A DNA stretch of 64,000 nucleotides from Entomospira culicis (GCF_028748145.1 NZ_CP118181.1:627433-691432), one strand, 5' to 3'. Numbered from the stretch's first letter, positions 41,799 to 51,859 are shown. A program made the numbers and translations. The notes: generated by a model from the sequence alone, not told the origin.

Positions 41799-43247
41799 GT
41801 GGACAATTTTGATAAAATAGAGCTTGATTCATATGGTCAATGGTTAAATATTCGTGAGAGTTTAGCACAAATTGCACAACAGCAACATCAGGATGAACCC
41901 AATAAAGAGATTTTACAATCGGTACTGCAAGAGCTTCATTTGGTACGCGAGCGGTTGGATCAACTTCAAGAACAGACGGATACGGCTGTTCCATTGCCGA
42001 CTTCTGCTTCTAGCAACTCATTATTGTCGCACTTTGATCTTCCCAATACTGGGGAACCTTGTGAGGAGTTTAATCCGCTTGCGCAGGGCTTAATACAGGT
42101 AGAAGTTCCGACAGAGGCGATGGATGCCTCTTCGCCTGAGAGTTTAGTGGTGAATGACGATTTGCGCGAGCTTTTGGCGTCGATTCAGCAAGTACCTCTC
42201 TTGCCTAGCGAACCCGAAGCGATTCAAGCCTTTTTAGAACGCGAAGTCGTGGTAATTAATAAAAAGGAGATAGCTGTTGCTTCGGATCTCTTCCTTTTTG
42301 ACGAGACTGCGCCATCCCTTGCTATCGTACCAACAGAGGATTCTGTAGAGATTATTGTGCCTGATGAGGAGAATCTCGCGCCTCTGAGTACCGTTGAGCA
42401 ATTCATTGAGCCTGCTTCGGATGAAACAATGAATCTATCTTTTATTAAGAAAGATCTAGAGAGTGATGAGGTAGAGTTAGCACCCTTGGAGTTAGACGCG
42501 TTGAAAGGGGATAGGCTCAATTTGCTAGAAGATACAGGGGTTGTGGAGAAAAAAAAGCTCCATAATGATGCGCTACTCGATTATGACTCTTTTGATATGG
42601 ATGATGATTTTATCGATCAAAGTATGGAGGAATCGCTCTCTTCTGCAGTGTTAGAGGAGCTGGAAATTGCCGAAGCCGAGAAGAGTTTTTTTGAGGATGA
42701 GGATGATCTTATTGAAATAGAGGAGAGTGATTCGTATATCGTGCAAGATGGCGAGCAAGAATTTTTGTTGCTTGCACCATCAGAAGAAGAGATCTCTCCC
42801 TCAGAGGAAGATCCGTATGATTTTTCGCAAAGAGATCTCATTGAAAAGAAGAAATCACCCGATACTATGAGTAGAGTTCTTGAAAATTTTAATGTACAAG
42901 AGTTGGATTTTCAACAAGTGCGAGACATTGTCTTGGCTATTAAGGATGAGCCAGTGGAGTATATGGAGTTGCATCATGAGCTTCAGCACGAAGAGCATGC
43001 GTCCTTGGATAAAGCAGAATCTTTTTGCTTATTAGATGAGTGGTTGAATAAAATAGATGAAGACGAGGAGAATGAAGAGATGGCATATGAACTTAGTTCA
43101 GATTTAAAGGGAGAGATGCGCGCCATGTTGGCGTACTTTGATGATTTTCTTAAGGATCTGCCAGAGGATAAGGTGGTTGAATTTGCCGAAAGTCCGGCGT
43201 TTAAGCTTTATAAAAAGCTCTACAAAGAGTTGGGGGTTAAAAGATAA
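41799..43247 (+). CDS. Large acidic protein of unknown function
   Basis: 482 residues from GTG 41799. The sequence is dominated by Glu, Asp, Ser and Leu, with several nearly pure acidic runs (FFEDEDDLIEIEESDSY). The N-terminal 50 residues may form a coiled coil (EILQSVLQELHLVRERLDQL), and the C-terminal 60 look folded (GEMRAMLAYFDDFLKDLPED, then AFKLYKKLYKELGVKR). No signal peptide or membrane helix. Translation is coupled to the next gene (TAATG). The architecture, a disordered acidic linker between two short folded ends, would suit a scaffold, but no function can be assigned. Confidence 0.65.
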   Translation: MDNFDKIELDSYGQWLNIRESLAQIAQQQHQDEPNKEILQSVLQELHLVRERLDQLQEQTDTAVPLPTSASSNSLLSHFDLPNTGEPCEEFNPLAQGLIQVEVPTEAMDASSPESLVVNDDLRELLASIQQVPLLPSEPEAIQAFLEREVVVINKKEIAVASDLFLFDETAPSLAIVPTEDSVEIIVPDEENLAPLSTVEQFIEPASDETMNLSFIKKDLESDEVELAPLELDALKGDRLNLLEDTGVVEKKKLHNDALLDYDSFDMDDDFIDQSMEESLSSAVLEELEIAEAEKSFFEDEDDLIEIEESDSYIVQDGEQEFLLLAPSEEEISPSEEDPYDFSQRDLIEKKKSPDTMSRVLENFNVQELDFQQVRDIVLAIKDEPVEYMELHHELQHEEHASLDKAESFCLLDEWLNKIDEDEENEEMAYELSSDLKGEMRAMLAYFDDFLKDLPEDKVVEFAESPAFKLYKKLYKELGVKR

Positions 43248-43729
43248 TGGGGTTGTTAGCTAGAGCCGAATCGGTTATTGCAGAGCGCCGAAGACGGGAG
43301 TATCAACCCATTATGATGAGCGCAGATAGTACGGCGCATGTTACAGAAAATAAATTACAGAAGTATGTCGAACAGATGGAAGATGCCGATCGTCGTGTCT
43401 ACGTATTGGAGCTAAACACGGAGACGTTGCTTGATGAGTTGACCAAACAATCTGATGATCCTGTGCAAGAGAGTGAAATTCTCCAGCAGTGGAGCGATAT
43501 GCTTTATGAATTATTAGGTAAAGATAGCTTTGTTTTACATGTGGAGAAGAATCAATATGTCATTATCCACAGCTCTGATGATAGTATGATTAAGAGCTTT
43601 TTGGTCTCTGGTATTGTGCGTTTTGCCTCTGATGTCTTTGGGGTCGAGGCCGAGGAGAGCTGGTTTGTTCCCAGTTTCTACTCGATGAATGCCAGTGCTA
43701 TGGAGCGTTTTGCTGTTTGGATTCAATAA
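43247..43729 (+). CDS. Hypothetical protein coupled to the acidic protein
   Basis: 160 residues. The ATG overlaps the TAA of the previous gene (TAATG), so the two proteins are made together. After a basic N terminus (ARAESVIAERRRREYQPIMM) the rest appears to be one alpha/beta domain (LLDELTKQSDDP, MLYELLGKDSFVLHVEKNQY, VIIHSSDDSMIKSFLVSGIV). No recognised family, though the size and pattern would suit a small sensor-like domain. Followed by a strong terminator. Confidence 0.65.
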   Translation: MGLLARAESVIAERRRREYQPIMMSADSTAHVTENKLQKYVEQMEDADRRVYVLELNTETLLDELTKQSDDPVQESEILQQWSDMLYELLGKDSFVLHVEKNQYVIIHSSDDSMIKSFLVSGIVRFASDVFGVEAEESWFVPSFYSMNASAMERFAVWIQ

Positions 43730-43750
43730 TCATTTTTTATGTTGATAACA

Positions 43751-43780
43751 AAAAGTAGATGTCTTTACATCTACTTTTTT
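43751..43780 (+). terminator. Terminator after the 43247 gene
   Basis: AAAAGTAGATGT (43751-43762) pairs with ACATCTACTTTT (43767-43778) around CTTT, followed by a U-run. It may also serve the convergent RND operon on the minus strand because of the leading A-run. Confidence 0.85.
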
Positions 43781-43802
43781 ATTCTCTCTTTGTAATCTTT
43801 AT

Positions 43803-46800
43803 TTAGTAATTTTGCACGTTTCTCTCTTTACTAAATAGGAAGAGGGTAACGGGAATGACAAATAATGTGAAGAAGGTCGATAAGAGCAGTCCGCCACTCA
43901 CCGCGACACCTAGCGATTGAATGACGTTTGCTCCATCACCGATAGCGATAGCCAGTGGAAGCATTGCTAAGAGGGTGGTAACCGTGGTGCTGAGGATGGC
44001 TGGAAAACGGAGCATACAAGCATGGATGATGGCCTCTTTTTTTGATCTGCTTTGGGTATCATGGATATAAAAATCGACAATTAAGAGTGAGTTATTGATG
44101 GCAATTCCTCCCAGTAAAATCATACCAAGCATAGAGTTAATCGATATACTAAGGTTGGTTGCATCGAGGGAAAAGATAGCGCCGATGATACCTAAGGGGA
44201 TAGCAAGTAGGATTATAAGGGAGAGTTTAAAGGAGTTGAATTGAATGGTCAGTACGAGAAATACGAGGAGGACACTAATCACGAGGGCGACAGCTAAGGA
44301 GCGAATGGCATCATTGGTGATGGCTCTGGCATCGAGCATGCGATAGGAGTAACCCGCATCGAAGGTGATATGTTCTTTGATAAGATCTTCAAGTTCCCGT
44401 TCATAGCGTACCAGATCGGCAGGTAGCGTATTTTTGGGCGTGCGTCCACGTATTTCGGTGAGGGTAATTTGATCGGTGATGGAAATCATGCTAAGCCCTT
44501 GATCCTCCTCGATGGTAAAAAAGTGGCTCACAGGAAGTGCCATATTGTTGTAAGGAATCAAAATATTACCGACATCTTCTTTACTAGAGAGGGCAGGAAA
44601 ACGAAAGAGCGGACGCATCTCCTGTCCATCATCTAGGAGGAAGGTTACTGGTCTACTCCCATTAAGATAGGTGGTAATCAGCGAGGTGAGGCGCGCTTTG
44701 GTGTATTCAGGGAGATCGATAAAGACTTCGTCTCTGGCACGAAAGATAAGCTCGCTGGTGGGGGTAGTGCTAGGAATGCTGAAAATACTCGTATAGGCAC
44801 GGGTGCCTTCTGCATTTTGTACACGTAAGGTAAGGTCAACGATTTGCTCTAAATAGTGAAAAATCTTCTCCTGTGAGGCTCCGCTAACGGCTACTTGTAC
44901 GGCAAAAGTATCTGGCAGAGGCATGGCCGCGGGGTTATATTGGGATACGACAAATGTCCACGTATTATCAGAGATAAGATGACTTTGGAGAATTTCTAAA
45001 GCTTCTTCGGCATGCTTGGCACTGGTAAATCCGAGAGAGAGTGTGCCTTGGTTCGTGCCAGATGTTTTAAGCAGGCGGGTGCTTAAATGCTTTCCGATGA
45101 GATCCATGATTTGATCTTCGATGGGCTCGACCTCGAGGATAAAGTCGTTGATATTATCGACATCGCTGTGTGTTAATTTAATATTGAGATTGGCACTGTT
45201 AGGCTCCTCCATAATAAGGAAAGGGATTTGCCCTGTGGTAACGATAAGCAAAGAGAGAGCAAAGAGCACCACAGAGCTACTTAGTAGGATGATGCCACGT
45301 AATTTAGAGCCTAAAAAGAAGCTAAGTCCGCCTTTATAGAGCTTGAGAAGAAATCCCATGACCGCGTGGGAAAGACGTAACATCCAACTATCGGGTTGGG
45401 GTTCTCTCTCTTGTGGGATGTTTTTTGCATTTTTGGAGGGTCGAAAAAAGTAGTAGGCTAAGAGTGGCAAGACGGTGAAGGAGACAAAGACACTCGTGAT
45501 GAGGGTGAAGATAATGGCAAGCGCAAGGTCGCCAAGGATAGCCGCGGCGAGGGGAGAGGTGTATCTAAGGGGAAGGAAGACAGCAATGGTGGTGAGTGCG
45601 CTCATAAAGACGGGTTGGGCAACTTCGGCGGTGGCTTTGGTGATGACTTCTTTGATGGGCAAGGGGTTGGGGAGCCTTGCATTTTCGAGACGATGACGAT
45701 GGATATTCTCCATCACAACGATGGCAGCATCGAGCGACATACCTACCGCTAAGGCTAATCCAGATAAAGAGATAAGATTAATCGAAATATCAAAGTTATA
45801 TAAAAAAATGAAGGCATAGATGATAGAGATAGGAATCGCCGAGACGACGATAAAGGTGTTGCGAAAGACACCAAGAAAGAGGAGGGTTACGATCATCGCG
45901 AGAATAGCGCCGATGATAGCGGAGTTGAGCACATTATTGATGGCGACATCGATGAATTGGGCGGGGTTGAGCAAGACATCGGCCTCTACGGTTTGGGAGA
46001 AGAGTGGCATCTTTTCGTTGATGATGGCGAGAACTTTTTCCGCCATCACTTTGACACTCTCTCCTTGTTTGGGGGTAACGTTGATGACGATAGCAGGCTC
46101 GCCATCGACACGATAGACATTACGCGGAAGATCATAAAAGACTTTGACCTCGGCAACATTCCCAAGAAGGATCGTCTGCTTGCCCACGGTACCTACTGGA
46201 ATCTTTTCCAGATCGAAAATATTACTAATTGAGCTTAAACTACGCACAGTAAAGCTCTTACGTCCATCTTGAAAGTTACCCATGCTCACGGTGCGATACT
46301 CACTGCTAACGCGATTTAAAATACTGTCTACCGTAAACCCATAGCTAAGAAGCGTGTCTGGATGGAAGGTTACCTCGGCTTTGAGTTGCTGGATGGGACT
46401 AATGTCGAGGATATCGACCTCGGAGAGGTTATTGATGTCATCTTCAAAGAGGGTAAGTGCCTCCATGTAGATCTCTTCATTGGTGAGCATGGAGCTGTAG
46501 AGGGCTATCGAGAGTTCTCCTGAGGCACCGCCGTCACTACGCGCACCAAAGAGAGGCTTGTTGAAGGAATTGGGAAGAATGGATGTGAGTTGACTGACAA
46601 AACTTTGTGTCGCCAGCTCTGCCTCTGCAATGCTCATGCGCCAAGGGAATTCGAGGTTAATGGCGATAAAACCGCCACGTCCGGTGAAGTAGGTAACAGA
46701 GCTTGATTCTAGATCGGCAATAGCAAGAATGGCCGATTGGATTTTTGCATTATAGTCATTATACATGTCTTCGGCAGCTACGCCGGTGGCAGAGACTTGT

Positions 46801-46943
46801 ACGAAAAAGGCAGGTTTTTGGGTACGTGGATAAAAGCTGACGGGGGTTTGTCCAATGAAGATAATGCCTGCAACCAGCAAGAGCGCGAGAATGAGAAACC
46901 CTGCCCGCCGATTATTAATAAGAAGTTCAATAAAGCGCTTCAT
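43803..46943 (-). CDS. RND family permease, second system
   Basis: 1046 residues. It keeps the RND layout: TM1 near RAGFLILALLLVAGIIFIGQ, TM4 with SLSGLALAVGMSLDAAIVVM-ENIHRHR (proton-relay Asp), and second-half NSMLGMILLGGIAINNSLLI with VDFYIH and LRFPAILSTTVTTLLAMLPL. The porter region is unlike that of the pump at 15236, so the two are not a recent duplication. It lies 9 bases after an adaptor gene; no TolC gene is in this operon, so it may share the TolC-like protein at 19708. Substrate unknown. Confidence 0.88.
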   Translation of the reverse strand: MKRFIELLINNRRAGFLILALLLVAGIIFIGQTPVSFYPRTQKPAFFVQVSATGVAAEDMYNDYNAKIQSAILAIADLESSSVTYFTGRGGFIAINLEFPWRMSIAEAELATQSFVSQLTSILPNSFNKPLFGARSDGGASGELSIALYSSMLTNEEIYMEALTLFEDDINNLSEVDILDISPIQQLKAEVTFHPDTLLSYGFTVDSILNRVSSEYRTVSMGNFQDGRKSFTVRSLSSISNIFDLEKIPVGTVGKQTILLGNVAEVKVFYDLPRNVYRVDGEPAIVINVTPKQGESVKVMAEKVLAIINEKMPLFSQTVEADVLLNPAQFIDVAINNVLNSAIIGAILAMIVTLLFLGVFRNTFIVVSAIPISIIYAFIFLYNFDISINLISLSGLALAVGMSLDAAIVVMENIHRHRLENARLPNPLPIKEVITKATAEVAQPVFMSALTTIAVFLPLRYTSPLAAAILGDLALAIIFTLITSVFVSFTVLPLLAYYFFRPSKNAKNIPQEREPQPDSWMLRLSHAVMGFLLKLYKGGLSFFLGSKLRGIILLSSSVVLFALSLLIVTTGQIPFLIMEEPNSANLNIKLTHSDVDNINDFILEVEPIEDQIMDLIGKHLSTRLLKTSGTNQGTLSLGFTSAKHAEEALEILQSHLISDNTWTFVVSQYNPAAMPLPDTFAVQVAVSGASQEKIFHYLEQIVDLTLRVQNAEGTRAYTSIFSIPSTTPTSELIFRARDEVFIDLPEYTKARLTSLITTYLNGSRPVTFLLDDGQEMRPLFRFPALSSKEDVGNILIPYNNMALPVSHFFTIEEDQGLSMISITDQITLTEIRGRTPKNTLPADLVRYERELEDLIKEHITFDAGYSYRMLDARAITNDAIRSLAVALVISVLLVFLVLTIQFNSFKLSLIILLAIPLGIIGAIFSLDATNLSISINSMLGMILLGGIAINNSLLIVDFYIHDTQSRSKKEAIIHACMLRFPAILSTTVTTLLAMLPLAIAIGDGANVIQSLGVAVSGGLLLSTFFTLFVIPVTLFLFSKERNVQNY

Positions 46944-46952
46944 GATGTCTCC

Positions 46953-48020
46953 TTAATTGCGGGGTAGGGTTGGCGATGGGTTATTACCTTGTTGTTGGTT
47001 GTTTTGGGTTTGATTATTGCCTTGTTGTTGGGTATTCTCTGGCTGTTGATTAGGCCGAGATACGCGTACGGTATCACCTGACTGTGGGATACGTCCAGGA
47101 AGCTCGCGAATGATCTCTTCGCCCGCCTCAATCCCGGTGAGGATGACTACATAGTCGCCAAAAGCCTCGCCGAGCTCTACTTGCCGATAAGAGACGATAT
47201 TATTTTCGTCGACTTGCAAGACGTGGCTTCGCCCATAGCGTACCAGAATCGCTGATTGACGGACTGCAATACTGTGGGTGCGATTGGTGCGTAGTTCGAC
47301 GCGTTCAAATTTACCAAAGAAGAGATCGGGGGCGTAATCGAAGGTAACCTCGATGGTAAAGAGACCAGTTTGATAATTGGGGATAATGGGTAGGTAGGTG
47401 ATAGTGCCTTGGCTTTGGGTAATAATTTGACGTTGTTGGCGGATAATCTCGCGCATGCTCTCTTTAAATTGTGGATCTTCAGAGCGCCGAATCCGCTCTT
47501 GGGTCGCCTCGATGAGGGCATTGGCGCTCTCGATGCGCCCCGGTAAGTAGACGCTGTCGCCAAGGGAGAGTTGGTGGAAATCTTTCTCGCTAATTGCTAG
47601 TCTAATTTTAATCTTATCGGTTTTAGCAAGGGTAATCACCGAGGTGTTTGCTTGCACGCGCTCCCCAACATTGAGGTCGATATGCACCACCATACCACTG
47701 TTTTGGGCATAGATGGGCGTGGGTAGGTAATTTTGCGCCACCACGGTCTGTTGCACGGTGTAGAGCAGTTGCCCTGTGCGTACATAATCACCAGGGCGAA
47801 CATGCATAGCACGGATAACTCCACTAACCAACGATGGCTGGGGATACGTCTGTATCGGTTCAAATCGCCCGCCATAGAGGCTACGATTGAAGAGTTCACG
47901 TACTTGCAGTCTCTCGATTTGCATGGCCGATTGTCGACCACCTCCCATCATCTGGGCATGGATTGAGCTCAAATAGATAGCATGCAACGTGATAATGATC
48001 AAAAAGAGTCTCTTGTGCAA
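46953..48020 (-). CDS. RND periplasmic adaptor with Gln/Asn-rich tail
   Basis: 355 residues from TTG 48020, which has GGAGGA 7 nt upstream. A Sec signal peptide ends SIHAQ. Adaptor features: VRPGDYVRTGQLLYTVQQTV and AQNSGMVVHIDLNVGERVQA (lipoyl halves), DKIKIRLAISEKDFHQLSLG (barrel), and GEAFGDYVVILTGIEAGEEI near the end. There is no membrane anchor, only a signal peptide. The last 35 residues are Gln/Asn/Pro-rich, with QQQGNN twice, unusual for the family. It forms an operon with the permease at 43803. Confidence 0.85.
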   Translation of the reverse strand: MHKRLFLIIITLHAIYLSSIHAQMMGGGRQSAMQIERLQVRELFNRSLYGGRFEPIQTYPQPSLVSGVIRAMHVRPGDYVRTGQLLYTVQQTVVAQNYLPTPIYAQNSGMVVHIDLNVGERVQANTSVITLAKTDKIKIRLAISEKDFHQLSLGDSVYLPGRIESANALIEATQERIRRSEDPQFKESMREIIRQQRQIITQSQGTITYLPIIPNYQTGLFTIEVTFDYAPDLFFGKFERVELRTNRTHSIAVRQSAILVRYGRSHVLQVDENNIVSYRQVELGEAFGDYVVILTGIEAGEEIIRELPGRIPQSGDTVRVSRPNQQPENTQQQGNNQTQNNQQQGNNPSPTLPRN

Positions 48021-48074
48021 TGGCGCATCCTCCGTTAGCGAGGGATCTTCTCCCTTACTCGTTCTTATTTTAGA

Positions 48075-48090
48075 TTAGAATATAGTCTAA
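48075..48090. promoter_or_regulatory. 16-bp dyad upstream of the second RND operon
   Basis: TTAGA-n-TATA-n-TCTAA is symmetric at 14 of 16 positions. It lies about 55 bases from the adaptor start and could be a repressor operator. I cannot place a convincing -35/-10 pair around it. Confidence 0.35.
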
Positions 48091-48150
48091 GAATGTGAAG
48101 AAATTATGAATTCTCCTAAAAAACTGCTACACAATCCCTCGTAAAAAGGC

Positions 48151-48179
48151 TTGTTCAATTGTCGATTTTTGATTATACT
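48151..48179 (+). promoter_or_regulatory. cysS promoter
   Basis: TTGTTC (48151-48156), 17-bp spacer, TATACT (48174-48179). The leader is about 36 nt to the ATG at 48222. Confidence 0.6.
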
Positions 48180-48221
48180 GTTAGAGAGAGTTTGCACGCA
48201 AGTAACCGTATCGGGGGAACC

Positions 48222-49637
48222 ATGAAGGGATCACTTTATATTTATAATACATTAAGCCGAGAAAAAGAGCTTTTTAAACCGATTCATGCAGATAAGGTTT
48301 CGCTCTACTGCTGTGGTCCTACCGTGTACAATTACGCGCATATTGGCAATTTGCGTACCTATCTTTTTGAGGATATTCTAAGGCGCACGCTAGAGTTACT
48401 CGATTATGAGGTCATGCATGTGGTCAATATTACCGATGTGGGGCATTTGAGTGGTGATGGCGATGAGGGTGAGGATAAGGTGCTTCAGAGTGCGCGTGCT
48501 AAGGGCATGGGGGTGCATGAAATTGCTGAATTTTTTACGCAAGCTTTTTTACAAGATTGTGCGTTGCTCAACATTAAGCCTGCGCATCACTACCCGCGAG
48601 CAACTGCGTATATTGCCTCGATGATTACGTTTATCGAAATTTTAGAGCAAAAAGGCTTTACCTATCAAGCGGGGGGAAATCTTTATTTTGATTCCAGTAA
48701 AGATCCCGAGTACGGTGCGTTGCGCGGTTATCGCGAGGTGGTAGATGCCCATGCGCGGGTGGTTCAAGCTGATGCGAAGCGATCGAGTGGCGATTTTGTC
48801 CTATGGTTTACCCAAAGTAAGTTCCCTGATCAGGCGATGGTGTGGCCTAGTCCGTGGGGGGTGGGCTATCCGGGGTGGCACTTAGAGTGCAGTGTCTTGA
48901 GTCATGAGTATTTAGGTGTGCATTTTGATATTCACTGCGGTGGTGTTGATCATATCGCTACCCATCACACCAATGAGATGGCGCAAAATTTTGGTCATTG
49001 TGGATCCGTAGGCGCCAATTATTGGGTGCATGGTGAGTTTCTCTTGATGGGCAACGCGCAAAAGATGAGTAAATCCTCAGGGGAATTCTATACATTGAAT
49101 AGACTCGAAGAGCTCGGGATTGATCCCTTAGCCTATCGTTACTTTCTCTTGCAGACGCACTATCGCAAGCAGTTGACCTTCAGCCTTGAGGCGCTCAAGG
49201 GCGCGCAACAGGCGCTTCATCGTCTACGCGCGCGCATCAGAGAGCTTGCGCATGTTGAACCGACTCATTCGGATGCAACCCAAACATGGTTGTCGCGCGC
49301 TTGGGAAGCACTACTTGATGACTTGGGCACACCTGAACTTTTGTCGATTTTATGGCAAGTCATGAAGAGCGAAACGTTGAACAATGGGGAAAAGTTGAAG
49401 ATTGCTCTCGAACTGGAGAAGATTCTTGCTTTAGATCTTTTTTCCGTGGCGGAAACCGTTAGCCCGCAAGTGGATGAGGATTTACTTAAATTTATCGAAC
49501 AAAAAATAAAGGAACGTGCTATTGCCCGAGAAAAACGTGATTTTGTGTCTGCAGATAGGGTGCGCGATGAACTTTTGGCGATGGATATCATATTAGTAGA
49601 TGAGCCCTCGGGAACGACGTGGCACGTAAAGGAGTAA
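48222..49637 (+). CDS. cysS: Cysteinyl-tRNA synthetase
   Basis: 471 residues from ATG 48222; the frame extends upstream to 48159 across the promoter, so the longer start is rejected. Class I synthetase: [20 protein letters not shown] carries the HIGH motif as HIGN and a zinc-binding Cys, [20 protein letters not shown] and [20 protein letters not shown] carry the other zinc ligands, and KMSKSSGEF is KMSKS. It charges tRNA-Cys. glyA starts 4 bases downstream, giving a two-gene operon. Confidence 0.95.
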   Translation: MKGSLYIYNTLSREKELFKPIHADKVSLYCCGPTVYNYAHIGNLRTYLFEDILRRTLELLDYEVMHVVNITDVGHLSGDGDEGEDKVLQSARAKGMGVHEIAEFFTQAFLQDCALLNIKPAHHYPRATAYIASMITFIEILEQKGFTYQAGGNLYFDSSKDPEYGALRGYREVVDAHARVVQADAKRSSGDFVLWFTQSKFPDQAMVWPSPWGVGYPGWHLECSVLSHEYLGVHFDIHCGGVDHIATHHTNEMAQNFGHCGSVGANYWVHGEFLLMGNAQKMSKSSGEFYTLNRLEELGIDPLAYRYFLLQTHYRKQLTFSLEALKGAQQALHRLRARIRELAHVEPTHSDATQTWLSRAWEALLDDLGTPELLSILWQVMKSETLNNGEKLKIALELEKILALDLFSVAETVSPQVDEDLLKFIEQKIKERAIAREKRDFVSADRVRDELLAMDIILVDEPSGTTWHVKE

Positions 49638-49641
49638 AATA

Positions 49642-50928
49642 GTGATAAAGGATGAGATGGTCGAGGCAATTATTGAGCAAGAGGCGTTACGTCAAGAGGA
49701 GAATTTGGAGCTGATTGCCAGCGAAAATATTGTTAGTCCGAATGTTTTATCGGCGGTTGGATCGATTTTGACCAACAAGTATGCCGAAGGCTATGTCAAC
49801 GCGCGTTACTATGGTGGGTGTGAGGTGGTCGACAAGGTAGAACAGCTGGCTATCGATCGAGCAAAAGAACTTTTCGGGGCGGTGTATGCCAATGTGCAAC
49901 CGCATTCGGGTTCGCAGGCGAATATGGCCGTTTATATGGCGACGCTCAACCCCTATGATACGATTTTGGGGATGGATTTGAGCGCGGGTGGGCATCTTAC
50001 CCATGGGGCGCCGGTTAGTTTTTCGGGTCAATTATATAGGGCGGTTGGTTATGGCGTGCATCCAGAGAGTGAGCGCATCGATTATGATGAGGTCATGCGC
50101 CTTGCCAAAGAGCATCGCCCCAAAATGATTGTTGCCGGAGCTTCGGCCTATGCGCGTTTTATCGATTTTGCGCAATTCGCTGCTATCGCAAAGGAGGTGG
50201 GCGCGTATTTAATGGTGGATATGGCGCATATTGCGGGTATGGTGGCGACAGGCGATCACCCTTCGCCTATGGAGCATGCCGATTTTATCACATCGACAAC
50301 GCATAAAACTTTGCGTGGACCACGTGGTGGGCTTATCTTGATGGGGAAAGATCGAGAAAATGATCGAGGCATTGTGATGGCAAAGAGCGGACGCACCAAG
50401 CTCTTTAGCGAGTTGGTTGATAGCGCCATCTTTCCTGCTAGTCAAGGCGGCCCGTTGATGCATGTGATTGCTGGTAAGGCGGTGGCTTTTGGTGAGGCGC
50501 TTCGCCCAAGCTTTAAAAACTACCAACAACAAGTGATAAAAAATGCCAAGGTCTTAGCGACATCCCTACAAGATCTTGGGTTAAGAATTGTGAGCGGTGG
50601 TACGGATAATCACTTAGTTCTTGTCGATTTACGCCCACTGAAAGTCTCGGGTAATGTCGCGGAAAAACTTCTCGATCGGGTGGGCATCACCTGCAACAAA
50701 AATGCCATCCCCTTCGACCCAGCCCCTGCACGGGAGACATCGGGTATCCGTCTTGGCACGCCGGTTCTCACCACCCGTGGCATGAAAGAACCGCAAATGC
50801 AAGAGTTAGCTACGCTCATCGTAGATACCCTAAAAGCCATTGATAATGACGCCATGTTACAGGATATTAAACTACGAAGTCGGGCACTAAGCGCGCAATT
50901 TCCGATTAGTGGGAGTCAATTTAGGTAG
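49642..50928 (+). CDS. glyA: Serine hydroxymethyltransferase
   Basis: 428 residues from GTG 49642 with GGAG 7 nt upstream. PLP enzyme interconverting serine and glycine and feeding one-carbon units to tetrahydrofolate. Motifs: [80 protein letters not shown] and [20 protein letters not shown], where the Lys in the [11 protein letters not shown] block binds PLP. It shares the cysS transcript. Confidence 0.95.
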   Translation: MIKDEMVEAIIEQEALRQEENLELIASENIVSPNVLSAVGSILTNKYAEGYVNARYYGGCEVVDKVEQLAIDRAKELFGAVYANVQPHSGSQANMAVYMATLNPYDTILGMDLSAGGHLTHGAPVSFSGQLYRAVGYGVHPESERIDYDEVMRLAKEHRPKMIVAGASAYARFIDFAQFAAIAKEVGAYLMVDMAHIAGMVATGDHPSPMEHADFITSTTHKTLRGPRGGLILMGKDRENDRGIVMAKSGRTKLFSELVDSAIFPASQGGPLMHVIAGKAVAFGEALRPSFKNYQQQVIKNAKVLATSLQDLGLRIVSGGTDNHLVLVDLRPLKVSGNVAEKLLDRVGITCNKNAIPFDPAPARETSGIRLGTPVLTTRGMKEPQMQELATLIVDTLKAIDNDAMLQDIKLRSRALSAQFPISGSQFR

Positions 50929-50944
50929 AATTTTTCCAAAAGTA

Positions 50945-50973
50945 TTGCAATTTGTGTAAAATTTTGCTAAAAT
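50945..50973 (+). promoter_or_regulatory. Ferritin promoter
   Basis: TTGCAA (50945-50950), 17-bp spacer, TAAAAT (50968-50973). The leader is short (about 15 nt) with AAAGGAG. No PerR or Fur box was identified with confidence. Confidence 0.65.
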
Positions 50974-50994
50974 AAAACAAAGGAGTTTTCAATT

Positions 50995-51510
50995 ATGAAA
51001 ATGAAAGAAGAAATTTTAATCGCTTTTAATCAAGCACTACATGGTGAGCTGCAGACCGCTTATGACTACGAGGCAATGGCATTGTGGTTACGCTATAATA
51101 GTCTGGATGGAATGGCACAGTGGGTGCAGTTGCAGGTAGAGGAAGAGCGAGCACACGCACAGAAAATGCGCGAGTATTTGGAAATTCGCGGAGCGAAGGT
51201 TGCGTTGTCCGCGATTGCTCAACCACGTAGCGAATTTAGCTCGGCGCTAGAGGTCTTTGAAGAGGTTTATAAGGCCGAAGGGCGTGTGGCGAAAGTTATT
51301 TTGTCGTTGCGTGAACTTGCCCTTAAGCATCAGGACGAGGGTGCAGCTATCTTCCTAAATTGGTATGTTACTGAACAAGAGGAAGAGGAGATGAGTTTGC
51401 AGACGATCTTGGACAAATTTGCCTTAGCTGGCATCAATCACGAGACCAAGAGTGGCGCTGCTATTTATTTGTTGGATAAAGAGTTAGGGAGTAGACCTAA
51501 TTTTAGTTAA
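50995..51510 (+). CDS. Ferritin-like iron storage protein
   Basis: 171 residues, one four-helix bundle. The ferroxidase ligands line up with bacterial FtnA: Glu in LHGELQTAYDYEAM, Glu and His in VEEERAHAQKM, Glu in YKAEGRV, and Gln/Glu in YVTEQEEEEMS. It oxidises Fe(II) and stores Fe(III) in a 24-mer shell, keeping iron away from peroxide. A rubredoxin gene follows 41 bases later, so the two are probably one redox-defence unit. Confidence 0.88.
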   Translation: MKMKEEILIAFNQALHGELQTAYDYEAMALWLRYNSLDGMAQWVQLQVEEERAHAQKMREYLEIRGAKVALSAIAQPRSEFSSALEVFEEVYKAEGRVAKVILSLRELALKHQDEGAAIFLNWYVTEQEEEEMSLQTILDKFALAGINHETKSGAAIYLLDKELGSRPNFS

Positions 51511-51551
51511 AAATAAATCTATGCTAGATTTTCTAGTATGAAGGAGTTGTA

Positions 51552-51710
51552 ATGGACAAGTATATTTGTGAGCCATGTGGATATATCTATGATCCCGCTG
51601 AAGGGGATCCAGATAGCGGAATCGCCCCAGGCACTGCGTTTGAGGATATTCCAGAAGACTGGTACTGCCCAGTTTGTGGCGTATCGAAAGCTGAATTTAG
51701 AAAGCTTTAG
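51552..51710 (+). CDS. Rubredoxin
   Basis: 52 residues, a complete classical rubredoxin below the usual ORF length cut. It starts at ATG 51552, 5 nt after AAGGAG. The Fe site is formed by two C-x2-C pairs: [12 protein letters not shown] at the N terminus and [14 protein letters not shown] near the end. [20 protein letters not shown] lies between them, as in the family. It donates electrons to oxidases, peroxidases or superoxide reductase; desulfoferrodoxin at 60953 is a candidate partner. Confidence 0.95.
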   Translation: MDKYICEPCGYIYDPAEGDPDSGIAPGTAFEDIPEDWYCPVCGVSKAEFRKL

Positions 51711-51720
51711 TCTAAAAAAT

Positions 51721-51757
51721 GAGCAATATCGCAATGTCGGTATTGCTCTCACTTTTT
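51721..51757 (+). terminator. Terminator after rubredoxin
   Basis: GAGCAATA (51721-51728) pairs with TATTGCTC (51741-51748); further TCG/CGG pairing is possible inside the loop. It is followed by TCACTTTTTT. Confidence 0.7.
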
Positions 51758-51766
51758 TATGGGCGC

Positions 51767-51795
51767 TTGTCAGAGCTGTCATTGTATGCTATAAT
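51767..51795 (+). promoter_or_regulatory. radC promoter
   Basis: TTGTCA (51767-51772), 17-bp spacer, TATAAT (51790-51795), giving a leader of about 58 nt. Confidence 0.65.
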
Positions 51796-51859
51796 GCAAC
51801 CTCAGAAGTAGATCAAAGAGACATAAGGTGAGTGAACATCTCTCCTAGAGTAGGGGACT

